Positions 24,984 through 33,740 are shown, numbered from the stretch's first letter. The stretch is 64,000 nucleotides of DNA from Crossiella sp. CA-258035 (GCF_030064675.1 NZ_CP116413.1:8709501-8773500), one strand, 5' to 3'. Translations and numbers: made by a program. The notes: generated by a model not told the origin, from the letters alone.

Positions 24984-25658
24984 ATGCCGAGGGTGCTGTT
25001 GATCGAGGACGACCATGCCGTGCGCGAGGGCCTGCAGCTGGCCCTGCGCAGGCAGGGCTACACCGTGGACGCGGCGGCCACCGGCGAGCTCGGCCTGGAC
25101 GCGCTGCGCGCGCAGGCGCCGGACATCGTGGTGCTGGACCTGATGCTGCCCGGCATCGACGGCTTCGAGGTGTGCCGCCGGATCAGGGCGGGCGGCGAGG
25201 TGCCGATCATCATGCTGACCGCGCGCAGCGACGACATGGACATCGTCGGCGGGCTGGAGGCGGGCGCCGACGACTACGTGGTCAAGCCGGTGCAGCCCAG
25301 GGTGCTGGACGCCCGGATCAGGGCGGTGCTGCGGCGCAGGGTCAGTGAGCAGACCAGCAAGGAGCGGCACGGGTCGCTGGAGATCGACCGGCAGGCGCTG
25401 GTGGTGGCCAAGGACGACAAGCAGGTCGGGCTGACCCCGACCGAGCTGCGGCTGCTCCTGGAGCTGTCCGCCTCGCCCGGCCAGGTGTTCAGCCGCCAGC
25501 AGCTGTTGCAGGCGGTGTGGGAGCACGACTACCTCGGTGACTCCCGGCTGGTGGACGCGTGCGTGCAGCGGCTGCGGGCCAAGATCGAGGATCGGCCGGC
25601 CAGCCCGGTGTACGTGCAGACCGTGCGCGGTTTCGGCTACCGGTTCGGCCCGGTATGA
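24984..25658 (+). CDS. OmpR/PhoB-type response regulator (CseB/AfsQ1-like)
   Basis: This 224-aa protein has a full receiver: LIEDD at the acidic pocket, the phospho-acceptor Asp in VVLDLMLPG, Thr in MLTARS, and Lys in YVVKPV. It ends in a winged-helix domain (TPTELRLLLELSASPGQVFSR, then VQTVRGFGYRFGPV). It is followed by a kinase (ATGA overlap) and a lipoprotein gene, the same order as AfsQ1-AfsQ2 and its lipoprotein in Streptomyces, so envelope or antibiotic stress sensing is likely. Confidence 0.92.
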   Translation: MPRVLLIEDDHAVREGLQLALRRQGYTVDAAATGELGLDALRAQAPDIVVLDLMLPGIDGFEVCRRIRAGGEVPIIMLTARSDDMDIVGGLEAGADDYVVKPVQPRVLDARIRAVLRRRVSEQTSKERHGSLEIDRQALVVAKDDKQVGLTPTELRLLLELSASPGQVFSRQQLLQAVWEHDYLGDSRLVDACVQRLRAKIEDRPASPVYVQTVRGFGYRFGPV

Positions 25659-27112
25659 GCCGCCTGCTCGACTCGCTGCCCACCTGGGCCCGCGGCCTGC
25701 GCGCGCGGCTGGTGTTCGCCTTCCTGGCGGTGGCCGCGCTCGGCGCGGCGGCCGCGGCGGGGGCCAGCTACGTCTCGGCGCGCACCACGGTGCTCAAGTA
25801 CGCCCAGGACCAGGTCATGAACGCGACCAAGGACGCGGTGAGCCAGCTCGCGCCCGAGCTCAGCTTCCCGCCGACCCAGGCCACCCTGGACCAGCTGGTC
25901 AGCAGGCTCCCGGACAGCGCCGCGGTGGTGACCTACCAGGACCTGCGGTCGCGCCCGATGGGATACCGGCTGGAGGACATCCCGGCCGAGCTGCGGGCCG
26001 CGGTGCGGACCAGGGGCACCCTGGTGTTCCAGCGGGGCACCTCGCCGGGCGGCAGTTCGCCCATGTTCTACGTCGGCATGCCGGTGCTGACCAAGCGGGC
26101 GGGCGGTGAGCTGGAGCCCTCCGGCATGGAGGTCTACCTGGCGCGTAACCTCGGCGGACCGGCCGGCCAGATCAGCGACCTGGCCCAGACCGCGTGGCAG
26201 ACCAGCCTGCTGGCGCTGCCGCTGGCCGCGCTGCTGGCACTGCTGGCCGCGCGCGGGGTGCTGCGGCCGGTGCGCGAGCTGCGCGGGGCGACCCGGCGGC
26301 TGGCCGGTGGCGACCTGGGCGCGCGGCTGGAGGTCAAGGGCTCGGACGAGCTGGCCGACCTGGCGCACACCTTCAACGACACCGCGGCCGCGCTGGACCG
26401 GACGGTGACCGGGTTGCAGCGGATGGAGGCGGACGCGCGGCGGTTCGTGGCTGACGTCTCGCACGAGCTGCGCACCCCGCTGGCCGCGATGACCGCGGTG
26501 ACCGACGTGCTGGACGAGGAAGCGGAGAACCTGCCCGAGGACGCGCAGATCGCGGCCAGGCTGGTCGGCCAGGAGACCCGCAAGCTGGCCAGGATGGTGG
26601 AGGACCTGATCGAGATCTCCCGGTTCGACGCGGGCGCGGCCAGGCTGGTGCTGACCGAGGTGGACGTGGCCGAGGCGGTGCGCAACACGCTGCGCGCCAG
26701 GGGCTGGACGGACCAGGTGACCACCGAGCTGCCCGAGGGCGTGCGGGTCAAGCTGGACGCCAGGCGGCTGGACGTGATCGTGGCCAACCTGGTCGGCAAC
26801 GCGCTGCGGCACGGGCAGCCGCCGGTGGTGGCCACGCTGACCGCGAGCCCGCAGTGGATCGAGCTGACCGTCACCGACCACGGGTCCGGGCTGCCGGAGG
26901 CGGTGCTGCCGCAGGTGTTCGCCCGCTTCTACAAGGCCGACTCGGCCCGGTCCCGGTCCGAGGGCAGCGGGCTCGGGCTGGCCATCGCCTGGGAGAACGC
27001 GCAGCTGCACTACGGCACCATCGAGGCGGCCAACGCGCCGCACGGCGGGGCCAGGTTCACCCTGCGGCTGCCCCGGCTGGCCAGGGGCGTGGAAGAGGGT
27101 GTTCCGCGGTGA
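25655..27112 (+). CDS. Sensor histidine kinase (CseC/AfsQ2-like)
   Basis: This 485-aa kinase has two membrane segments (about residues 18-40 and 180-205) enclosing an extracytoplasmic sensor of about 140 residues. A HAMP domain follows (RPVRELRGATRRLAGGDLGARL), then the phospho-acceptor His in DVSHELRTPL (about residue 270), the N-box (NLVGNALRHG), the G1 box (DHGSGLP) and the G2 box (GSGLGLAI). The receiver gene overlaps upstream and the lipoprotein gene overlaps downstream (GTGA), so signal input probably involves that lipoprotein. Confidence 0.93.
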   Translation: MSRLLDSLPTWARGLRARLVFAFLAVAALGAAAAAGASYVSARTTVLKYAQDQVMNATKDAVSQLAPELSFPPTQATLDQLVSRLPDSAAVVTYQDLRSRPMGYRLEDIPAELRAAVRTRGTLVFQRGTSPGGSSPMFYVGMPVLTKRAGGELEPSGMEVYLARNLGGPAGQISDLAQTAWQTSLLALPLAALLALLAARGVLRPVRELRGATRRLAGGDLGARLEVKGSDELADLAHTFNDTAAALDRTVTGLQRMEADARRFVADVSHELRTPLAAMTAVTDVLDEEAENLPEDAQIAARLVGQETRKLARMVEDLIEISRFDAGAARLVLTEVDVAEAVRNTLRARGWTDQVTTELPEGVRVKLDARRLDVIVANLVGNALRHGQPPVVATLTASPQWIELTVTDHGSGLPEAVLPQVFARFYKADSARSRSEGSGLGLAIAWENAQLHYGTIEAANAPHGGARFTLRLPRLARGVEEGVPR

Positions 27113-27582
27113 GGCGGCTGGTGACGGTGCTGCTGGGGGTGGTGCTGCTGGCCGGGTGCGGGGTGCGGCCCACCCCGCCGGTGGGCGGCGGGGACGCGCC
27201 GCGCGGGGTGGCCGAGGGACCGACGCTGTACTTCCTGCGCGGTGGCAGCCTGGTGCCGGTGGTGCGCAAGATCGGCAAGCTGGGCGACTACCCGACCGCG
27301 CTGCGCGAGCTGTTCTACGGGGTCGCCGAGGGCGATCCGCCCGGCTTGACCAGCGCGCTGCCCACGGGCGGGTTCGGCGAGCTGACCGCGGGGGTGACCC
27401 AGCGCAACACCGTCGAGGTGCGGGTGCTCAGGGGCGACGGGCGGCCGCTGACGCTGTCCGGGGCGGCACTCGACCAGATCGCGTGCACCCTCTCCGCCCG
27501 GCACCTGGCCGCGGACCGGGTGTACAACGTGGAGTCGGTGATCGTGAACGAGGTGCCCCGGCGCTGTCCGATTGGGGTCTAG
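27109..27582 (+). CDS. Lipoprotein of the two-component operon
   Basis: This 157-aa protein has a lipoprotein signal with lipobox LLAGC (Cys about residue 17). The mature part resembles the GerMN-like extracytoplasmic domain of CseA-type lipoproteins (LRELFYGVAEGDPPGLTSALP). It starts with a GTG overlapping the kinase stop. In Streptomyces, related lipoproteins modulate the CseBC or AfsQ kinase outside the membrane. The 3' end overlaps the convergent methyltransferase gene by 4 bp. Confidence 0.85.
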   Translation: MRRLVTVLLGVVLLAGCGVRPTPPVGGGDAPRGVAEGPTLYFLRGGSLVPVVRKIGKLGDYPTALRELFYGVAEGDPPGLTSALPTGGFGELTAGVTQRNTVEVRVLRGDGRPLTLSGAALDQIACTLSARHLAADRVYNVESVIVNEVPRRCPIGV

Positions 27583-28226
27583 GCGATCGTGCCGCGCAGG
27601 GCGAGCACGTCCAGCTGGTCGCGGGAGGAGTTGAGCCTGCGGGTCCAGGAGGTGGCCAGCTCGGCGATCTCCTCAGGGCTCAGGTAGGCGGCCTCGGTGA
27701 GCTGCCAGCCCGCGGTGGCGTAGGCCTTGGCCAGCACCTCGGTGGCCGACTCCGGGGTGGGCTCGGCGGTGTCGCCGACCTCGGGCACCGGCGGGCGCCA
27801 GGCGTGCAGGTTCAGCGTGATCAGGAAGTCCGCGCCGGGGCGGCAGCAGGCGGCCAGCCCGCGCAGCACCGCGCCCTCGGTGTCCAGCACGCCGCGCAGC
27901 AGGCTGCCCCAGGGCATCAGCACGTGCAGCTCGTCGATCTCGCGCAGCTCCGGCGGCAGCGACTCGGCGGCGTGCCAGAGGTAGACCAGGTTGGGCAGAC
28001 CGCCCTTGGCCGGTTTGGCCGCCGCCTTGCCCGCGGTCTTGCGCAGGTTGTCCGGGGCCGCGTCCAGGCCGATGACCAGCTGGTCGGGATGCTTGCGGGC
28101 CAGGTGCAGCGGGTGCTTGCCGTCGCCGGTGCCCACGTCGAGCAGGACCGAGGTGTACTGGGCGCGGAGCTCGGCGAACTGCTCCGCGGTCAGGTCGACG
28201 ACCTGCTTGCCGGTTACGCGACGCAC
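27579..28226 (-). CDS. KamB-like 16S rRNA (adenine-1408-N1) methyltransferase
   Basis: This 215-aa protein matches the KamB/NpmA family along its whole length. It has the SAM motif DVGTGDG (residues 30-36), KPAKGGLPNL, HVLMPWGSLLRGVL with Trp106, LNLHAWRPPVPEVG, and TSWTRRL with Trp194. The two Trp correspond to those that clamp A1408 in KamB and NpmA. The expected reaction is N1 methylation of A1408, giving resistance to kanamycin, apramycin and tobramycin. It follows the DUF371-like gene by 1 bp, so it is in the same transcript. No aminoglycoside biosynthesis genes are visible. Confidence 0.9.
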   Translation of the reverse strand: MRRVTGKQVVDLTAEQFAELRAQYTSVLLDVGTGDGKHPLHLARKHPDQLVIGLDAAPDNLRKTAGKAAAKPAKGGLPNLVYLWHAAESLPPELREIDELHVLMPWGSLLRGVLDTEGAVLRGLAACCRPGADFLITLNLHAWRPPVPEVGDTAEPTPESATEVLAKAYATAGWQLTEAAYLSPEEIAELATSWTRRLNSSRDQLDVLALRGTIA

Positions 28227-28227
28227 C

Positions 28228-29307
28228 TCAGGAGCCTAGATCCTTCAGTTGCTGGACCGCGTCGTAGGCGGTGCGACGGGTGAAGCCGGGCAGCTCGGCC
28301 AGGGTCTGGGCGATGCTTTTCGCTGGCACCCCCTGGGCGAGCAGGCCGGAGATCAGCTTGTGCAGCAACGGGTCCAGGCCCTGGCTGGGGGCCGGGTCGA
28401 GGCAGATCCAGAACTCGCCGCGGGCGGGCAGCGGCAGGGTGTCCAGCTCGCCCCAGCGCGGGCGCTCGCTCTCGGCGTAGGGCTCGGTGGCCACCGCGAG
28501 GGTGCGGGTGCCGCGATCGCGGGCGGCGGCGAGCACCTTGGCCGCGGTGTCGGCGGCGACGCGGAGCACCACCTTGGCGTCCAGGGGGGCGGCGCGCAGG
28601 GTGTCGGCGGGTTTGCGGGAGGGCACGGTGAGGTGCAGCGGGGCGGCGGAGGGGGAGGCGGCCGCGGCGGCCAGGCCGGGGGGCAGGCCGATGACCTCGG
28701 TGGGGCCGCCGAGCAGGTGGCGGACGGTGCGGCCGGGGAGGTCCTCGGTGGCGAGGACGAAGATGCGGCCGATGCGGTCGGCGGGCACGGCGCGCGCGGG
28801 GGCGGCGGTCAGCCGGGCGAGCAGGGCGCGGGCGCCCGCGTCCTCGGCGAGCACGGTGTCGGCGGCGGCCAGTTCGGCGCTCAGGCGCGGGCTGGGGCCG
28901 GTGGCGTGCAGCAGGACGACCGTGCCGGGATCGTCCACAGCGGACACCTCGACCAGCACCTCGGTGGCCGGGTCAGTCAGCCGGGCGGCCAGGTCGCGGG
29001 GCAGGTCGGCCGCGGACAGGTCGGCGTCGGTGGCCAGGGTGCCGGGCAGGCGCAGGGGGCTGCGGCGGATGACGGCCGGGCCGCCGGGAACCCAGCTCGG
29101 GTTGCCGACGGCCCGGACGGTCGCGCTGTGCCCGCCCGCGCCGATCCGCAGCTCCACTGGACCGGCCAGCGGGCCGCCCTCGGTCACCGCGCCGACGCCG
29201 AGCACGCAGGTGGCGCGGGCGGTCAGCTCGGTGTCCGGGGTCAGCTCCCAGGTCTTGTCGTGGGTGGCCCTGATCTCCGGGTGGCCGGTGGCGCGGATGG
29301 TGGTCAT
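28228..29307 (-). CDS. DUF371-like protein with a RsmI-like C-terminal segment
   Basis: This 359-aa protein begins with a DUF371-type domain (GHPEIRATHDKTWELT, then ARATCVLGVGA), a domain best known from archaea. The middle contains TDPATEVLVEVS, VVLLHATG and a repeated LPGRTVRHLLGGP segment. The C-terminus (SGLLAQGVPAKSIAQTLAEL followed by GFTRRTAYDAVQQL) resembles the small HTH-like end of RsmI rRNA methyltransferases. No SAM motif is obvious. It precedes the KamB-like gene and follows MaoC by 18 bp, so a link to ribosome or RNA modification is plausible but unproven. Confidence 0.7.
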   Translation of the reverse strand: MTTIRATGHPEIRATHDKTWELTPDTELTARATCVLGVGAVTEGGPLAGPVELRIGAGGHSATVRAVGNPSWVPGGPAVIRRSPLRLPGTLATDADLSAADLPRDLAARLTDPATEVLVEVSAVDDPGTVVLLHATGPSPRLSAELAAADTVLAEDAGARALLARLTAAPARAVPADRIGRIFVLATEDLPGRTVRHLLGGPTEVIGLPPGLAAAAASPSAAPLHLTVPSRKPADTLRAAPLDAKVVLRVAADTAAKVLAAARDRGTRTLAVATEPYAESERPRWGELDTLPLPARGEFWICLDPAPSQGLDPLLHKLISGLLAQGVPAKSIAQTLAELPGFTRRTAYDAVQQLKDLGS

Positions 29308-29325
29308 CCGCCCCAGTGTGCCCGG

Positions 29326-30204
29326 TCAGGCGAAGCTGAACGCGCCCCGGTCCAGGGTGACGCCACCCTCCTTGGTCTCGGTGCGGAAGGCCACCTCGGC
29401 GCCCTCGGCCCAGGCGTGCACGATCAGCTCCTGGCCGGGCAGCACCGGGGCGGTGAACCGGCCGAAGATCCGGCGCACCCTGCTGACCTCGCCGCCGCAG
29501 AAGTGGCCGGTGAGCAGCCGGGCGGTGATGCCGTAGGTGCACAGGCCGTGCAGGATCGGCCGCGGGAACCCGCCCCGCCCGGCGAAGGCGGGGTCGGAGT
29601 GCAGCGGGTTGTGGTCGCAGCCGCCCAGCCGGTACAGCAGGGCCTGGCTGGGCGCGGTCTGGAAGGTGAGCACCGCGTCCGGCTCGCGCGCCGGCGGCGC
29701 CCAGTCCTCCGAGGGACCGCGGTCGCCGCCGAACCCGCCCTGGCCGCGGACGAACACCGAGGACATGGTGGACAGCAGCGGTTCGCCGTTGATCGTGCTG
29801 CCCTCGGTCCTGGCCACCACCAGGGCGCCCTTGCCCTTGTCGAAGACGTCGGTGACCGTGCGGCGCAGGCTCATCCGGCCCTCGGCGGGCAGCGGCCGGT
29901 GCAGCACCAGCTCCTGCTCGGCGTGCACCAGCAGCGCCGGGTCGAAGTCGCCGAAGGACTGCGCGGGGCCGCCGAACTGGGCCAGCACCACGCCGAAGGT
30001 GGGCAGCACCTGCTGCTGCACCCCCGCGGTGTTCTCGGTGGTGTAGGCCAGTTCCGCCAACGGGTCCTCGGCGCCGGCGCCGACGCCGAGCGCGTACAGC
30101 AACGCCTCCTCCGCCGTCCAGCTGCGTTCCCACGGGCCGACTGCGCGGCCCACCGCGGACAGGTCGATCGGCAACTTCTCGCTCCCCTCAGCCGAGTGCG
30201 CCAC
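29326..30204 (-). CDS. MaoC-like enoyl-CoA hydratase (double hotdog)
   Basis: This 292-aa protein has two hotdog domains. The N-terminal one has YTTENTAGVQQQVLPTFGVV, and the C-terminal one has the MaoC active-site pattern LYRLGGCDHNPLHSDPAFA followed by FPRPILHGLCTYG. The Asp-x4-His pair (D-H-N-P-L-H) is intact. It hydrates trans-2-enoyl-CoA in fatty-acid oxidation. The start GTG at 30204 overlaps the end of the acyl-CoA dehydrogenase gene by 17 bp. It is in a run with acyl-CoA dehydrogenase, SDR and acyl-CoA ligase. Confidence 0.9.
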   Translation of the reverse strand: MAHSAEGSEKLPIDLSAVGRAVGPWERSWTAEEALLYALGVGAGAEDPLAELAYTTENTAGVQQQVLPTFGVVLAQFGGPAQSFGDFDPALLVHAEQELVLHRPLPAEGRMSLRRTVTDVFDKGKGALVVARTEGSTINGEPLLSTMSSVFVRGQGGFGGDRGPSEDWAPPAREPDAVLTFQTAPSQALLYRLGGCDHNPLHSDPAFAGRGGFPRPILHGLCTYGITARLLTGHFCGGEVSRVRRIFGRFTAPVLPGQELIVHAWAEGAEVAFRTETKEGGVTLDRGAFSFA

Positions 30205-31357
30205 GCACGTTCGCGTGGCCCTTCAACAGGTTCCGGGCGATGGTGCGGCGCTGGATCTCGTCGGTGCCCTCGTAGATGCGCAGCAGGCGCAGCTCGCGGT
30301 ACCAGCGCTCCAGCGGGAGTTCCTTGGTGTAGCCCATGCCGCCGTGGATCTGCAGCATGCGGTCGACGATCTCGTTGGCCTTGATGCCGCCGTAGAGCTT
30401 CGCCATGGACTGACCCTGCCGGGAATCCAGGCCCGCGTCCACCTGCCAGGCGGCGGTGAGCACCAGCCAGCGCAGCGCCTCGATCTCCACCGCGGAGTCG
30501 GCCAGCATCCACTGGATGGCCTGCCGCTCGGCCAGCAGCTCGCCGAAGGTCTCCCTGGTGCGCGCGTAGTCCAGGCCGAACTCGACCAGCCGGACGCAGG
30601 CGCCCAGCGCGCGGGCGGGCAGCAGGTAGCGGCCGCGGCCGATCCAGCTCATGGCCAGTGCGAAGCCCTGCCCGACCTCGCCGAGCACGTTCTCCTGCGG
30701 CACCCGGACGTTGTCGAAGACCAGCGCGGCCGGGCCCCACTCGCCCATGGTGGCGATCGGCTCGGACTTCCAGCCCATGTCCCGGTCCACCAGGAAGCAG
30801 GTGACGCCGCCGTTGGCGCCCTTCTCCTTGTCGGTGACCGCGAAGACCATCACGAAGTCGGCGTCGTTGCCCCTGGTGATGAAGGTCTTCTCACCGTTGA
30901 TGACCCACTCGTCGCCGTCCTTGACCGCGCTGGTCCTGATCGCCTTGGCGTCGGAGCCCGCGCCGGGCTCGGTGATGGCGAAGCAGGAGGTCCGGTCACC
31001 GGCGATGGTGGGCAGCAGGTACTTCTCCTTCTGCGCCTCGTTGCCGAAGTAGAGGATGTTGTCGGCCTCGCCGCCGAAGTGGAAGGGCACGAAGCTGTAG
31101 CCCAGCTCGCCCTCCACCAGCGCGGTCATCACCGCGCCCATGCCCATGCCGCCGTAGGCCTCCGGGGTCTGGATGCCCCAGAACCCGGCCGCCTTGGCCT
31201 TGAGCTGCAAGTCGCGCAGCTCCTCCTTGGTGATGCCCGGCTGGCCGAGGCGTTCCCTGCGGAGCACCTCCGGCTCCAGCGGGATGAGCTCCTTGCGGAC
31301 GAAGTTGCGCACCCAGTCCCGGATGTCGCGTTCGGTGTCGTTGAGGGAGAAGTCCAT
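30188..31357 (-). CDS. Acyl-CoA dehydrogenase
   Basis: This 389-aa flavoprotein has the ACAD signatures: CFAITEPGAGSDA, an N-terminal helical domain, ARTRETFGELLAERQAIQWM, and the C-terminal YEGTDEIQRRTIARNLL. The catalytic glutamate of this family is probably in the YEGT loop. It oxidises acyl-CoA to the enoyl-CoA that the adjacent MaoC enzyme would hydrate. The ATG at 31357 begins at MDFSLND, the usual start for the family. Confidence 0.93.
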   Translation of the reverse strand: MDFSLNDTERDIRDWVRNFVRKELIPLEPEVLRRERLGQPGITKEELRDLQLKAKAAGFWGIQTPEAYGGMGMGAVMTALVEGELGYSFVPFHFGGEADNILYFGNEAQKEKYLLPTIAGDRTSCFAITEPGAGSDAKAIRTSAVKDGDEWVINGEKTFITRGNDADFVMVFAVTDKEKGANGGVTCFLVDRDMGWKSEPIATMGEWGPAALVFDNVRVPQENVLGEVGQGFALAMSWIGRGRYLLPARALGACVRLVEFGLDYARTRETFGELLAERQAIQWMLADSAVEIEALRWLVLTAAWQVDAGLDSRQGQSMAKLYGGIKANEIVDRMLQIHGGMGYTKELPLERWYRELRLLRIYEGTDEIQRRTIARNLLKGHANVRGALG

Positions 31358-31373
31358 TGTGCTGCTTGCCTTT

Positions 31374-32129
31374 CTAGCGGCCACCGTCGACGTAGAGGAT
31401 CTGACCGTTGATGAACGAGGAGTCCTCGCTGACCAGGAAGGCCACCGTGTTCGCGATGTCCTCGGGCTTTCCGGTGCGGCGCACCGAGATCTGCTCGGCG
31501 GCGGCCTTCTTGAACTGCTCGAAGTCCATCCCGATCCGGGCCGCGGTGGCCGCGGTCATGTCGGTCTCGATGAAGCCGGGGGCGATGGCGTTGACGTTGA
31601 CGCCGAACGGGCCCAGCTCGATGGCCAGGGTCTTGGTGAAGCCCTGCAGGCCGGCCTTGGCCGCGGCGTAGTTGGCCTGGCCGCGGTTGCCCAGCGCGGA
31701 GGTGCTGGACAGGTTGACGATCTTGCCGAACTGCTGCTGCACCATGTGCTTCTGCGCGATCTGGCTGCACAGGAAGGCACCGCGCAGGTGCACCGACATG
31801 ACCGTGTCCCAGTCCTCGTCGGTCATCTTGAACAGCAGGTTGTCCCTGGTCACCCCGGCGTTGTTGACCAGGATGTGCAGCCCGCCCAGCTCGGCGACCA
31901 CCCGGTCGAAGGCCGAGGTGACCTGCTCGCGGCTGGTCACGTCGCAACCGATGCCCACCGCCCGGCCACCGGCCCCGGTGATCGCCTCGACGGTCTCGGC
32001 GGTGGCCGCCTCGTCCAGGTCGATCACCGCGACCGCGGCGCCGCGCTCGGCCAGCGTGCGGGCGGTGGCCGCGCCGATCCCGCGTGCCGAGCCGGTCACC
32101 ACCGCGACGCGTCCGTCCAGAGTTCCCAC
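31374..32129 (-). CDS. SDR family 3-oxoacyl reductase (FabG-like)
   Basis: This 251-aa short-chain dehydrogenase has the dinucleotide-binding TGSARGIGAATA, NNAG, the catalytic Ser in NLSSTSAL, YAAAKAG (Tyr and Lys), and the C-terminal INGQILYVDGG. The GTG at 32129 has a good AAAGGGAAA site. It is between the acyl-CoA ligase and acyl-CoA dehydrogenase genes and probably handles the 3-hydroxy/3-oxo step of the pathway. The FabG name is not assigned because the role in synthesis versus oxidation is unclear. Confidence 0.93.
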   Translation of the reverse strand: MGTLDGRVAVVTGSARGIGAATARTLAERGAAVAVIDLDEAATAETVEAITGAGGRAVGIGCDVTSREQVTSAFDRVVAELGGLHILVNNAGVTRDNLLFKMTDEDWDTVMSVHLRGAFLCSQIAQKHMVQQQFGKIVNLSSTSALGNRGQANYAAAKAGLQGFTKTLAIELGPFGVNVNAIAPGFIETDMTAATAARIGMDFEQFKKAAAEQISVRRTGKPEDIANTVAFLVSEDSSFINGQILYVDGGR

Positions 32130-32143
32130 GAGTTTCCCTTTCC

Positions 32144-33679
32144 TCACTTGACCTTGCCGGTGGCCACCCACTGGCGGAGCTCGCGCTTGAGCACCTTGTG
32201 GCTGGGGCCAACGGGCAGTTCGTCGACCACGACGACCCGTCGCGGATACTTGTGGTGGCCGAGGCGTTCCCTGGTCCAGGCGATCACCTCGTCCTGGGTG
32301 ACCTGCTGTCCCGGCTTGGGCACCACCACGGCGCAGACCTCCTCGCCGCTGCGCTCGTCCGGCAGGCCGATCACCGAGACCTCGGCGATGGCGGGGTGCC
32401 GGATGAGCATCTCCTCGACCTCGCGCGGGTAGACGTTGAACCCGCTGCGGATGATCAGGTCCTTCTTGCGGTCCACCACTGAGAGGTAGCCCTCGGCGTC
32501 CTTGACCCCGATGTCGCCGGTGCGGAACCAGCCGTCCACCACGGCCGCCTCGGTGGCCGCCGGGTCGTCGAGGTAGCCGGCGAAGACGTTGTGCCCCCTG
32601 ATGACGATCTCGCCGGACTGCCCGGCAGGCAGGAACTCGTTCCGCTCGTCGATCGCCGGGTCCACGACCGCCACCTCGACGCCCCAGATCGGATGGCCGA
32701 CGGTGCCCGGCCGCGCGCCGAAGACCGGCTGGTTCACCGTGGCCGTCGGCGAGGTCTCGGACAGGCCGTAACCCTCCAGGATCTCGGTGCCGAAGCGCTC
32801 CTGGAAGGCCTCCAGCACGGCCACCGGCAGCGGCGCCCCGCCGGAGGTGCAGCCCCGCAGCTGGGGCACCTCGGCCTGGCCCTCGCTGACCTCCAGCAGC
32901 CGCAGGTACATGGTGGGCACGCCCAGGAAGATCGACACCTGGTGCTGGCGCATCAGCTCCAGCGCCTCGGCGGCGTCGAAGCGGGGTTGCAGCAGCAGGG
33001 TGGCGCCGACCCGGAAGCCGGAGTTCATCGCGCTGGACTGGCCGAAGATGTGGAACAGCGGCAGGCAGCCCAGGATCACCTCGCCCGCGGCCAGCTTGTC
33101 CACGTCGAAGGCGGCCACGGTGGCGTTCATGACCAGGTTGAGGTGGGTGAGCACGGCGCCCTTGGGGCGGCCGGTGGTGCCGGAGGTGTAGAAGACCACC
33201 GCCGGGTCTTCCGCGGCGCGGGTGCGGAAGGTGGGCAGCGGGTCGGTGGCGGCGGCCAGCTCGGTCAGCGAGGGGTGCTCGGGGGTGGCCGGGCCGAGCG
33301 TGCGCAGCTCGACCCCGGCGGCCTTGGCGGCGGGCGCGCCGAGGGGCAGCTGGGAGACGTGGCAGAGCACCAGCTTGGCCTTGGCGTGCGAGATCAGGTA
33401 GGTGGCCTCGTCCGGCACCAGCAGCAGCGGGATCGGCACCACCACCGCGCCGGCGGCCAGCACGCCGAAGTAGGACTCGACGAAGCCGATCACGTTGGGG
33501 GCCACGATCGCGACCCGGTCGCCCTCCCGGATGCCCAGCTCGCGCAGGGCCGCGGCGTGCCGCCTGGCCCGCTCCCAGAGCTCCGGGTAGGTGAGCTGCT
33601 GATCGCCCTGGATGAGGGCGACCCGTTCGCGGTGCAGCCGCGCCGACTCCGCGAGGACCATCGCCAGCGAGAGAGTCAT
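32144..33679 (-). CDS. Long-chain fatty acid-CoA ligase / AMP-dependent synthetase
   Basis: This 511-aa adenylating enzyme has the P-loop-like YTSGTTGRPKGA, the GYGLSETSP motif, YRTGD-type FRTGD, the hinge region VDRKKDLIIRSG, and the Lys-containing GPSHKVLKREL near the C-terminus. It activates fatty acids with ATP and CoA. It is the first gene of the leftward run, and a perfect 10-bp inverted repeat lies 39 bp before it, next to a divergent TetR gene, so repression by that TetR is likely. Confidence 0.92.
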   Translation of the reverse strand: MTLSLAMVLAESARLHRERVALIQGDQQLTYPELWERARRHAAALRELGIREGDRVAIVAPNVIGFVESYFGVLAAGAVVVPIPLLLVPDEATYLISHAKAKLVLCHVSQLPLGAPAAKAAGVELRTLGPATPEHPSLTELAAATDPLPTFRTRAAEDPAVVFYTSGTTGRPKGAVLTHLNLVMNATVAAFDVDKLAAGEVILGCLPLFHIFGQSSAMNSGFRVGATLLLQPRFDAAEALELMRQHQVSIFLGVPTMYLRLLEVSEGQAEVPQLRGCTSGGAPLPVAVLEAFQERFGTEILEGYGLSETSPTATVNQPVFGARPGTVGHPIWGVEVAVVDPAIDERNEFLPAGQSGEIVIRGHNVFAGYLDDPAATEAAVVDGWFRTGDIGVKDAEGYLSVVDRKKDLIIRSGFNVYPREVEEMLIRHPAIAEVSVIGLPDERSGEEVCAVVVPKPGQQVTQDEVIAWTRERLGHHKYPRRVVVVDELPVGPSHKVLKRELRQWVATGKVK

Positions 33680-33717
33680 CCGGCCTCCGTGACTTCATCG
33701 TCGTGGGTGCAGACCCG

Positions 33718-33740
33718 GAAAACTAACCGTGTTAGTTTTC
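33718..33740. promoter_or_regulatory. Perfect inverted repeat, probable TetR operator of the fatty-acid operon
   Basis: GAAAACTAAC at 33718-33727 and its exact complement at 33731-33740 are separated by 3 bp. The site lies between the divergent acyl-CoA ligase and TetR genes. Its AT-rich, TTAG-containing half-site resembles those bound by FadR/KstR-type TetR repressors. Confidence 0.75.
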
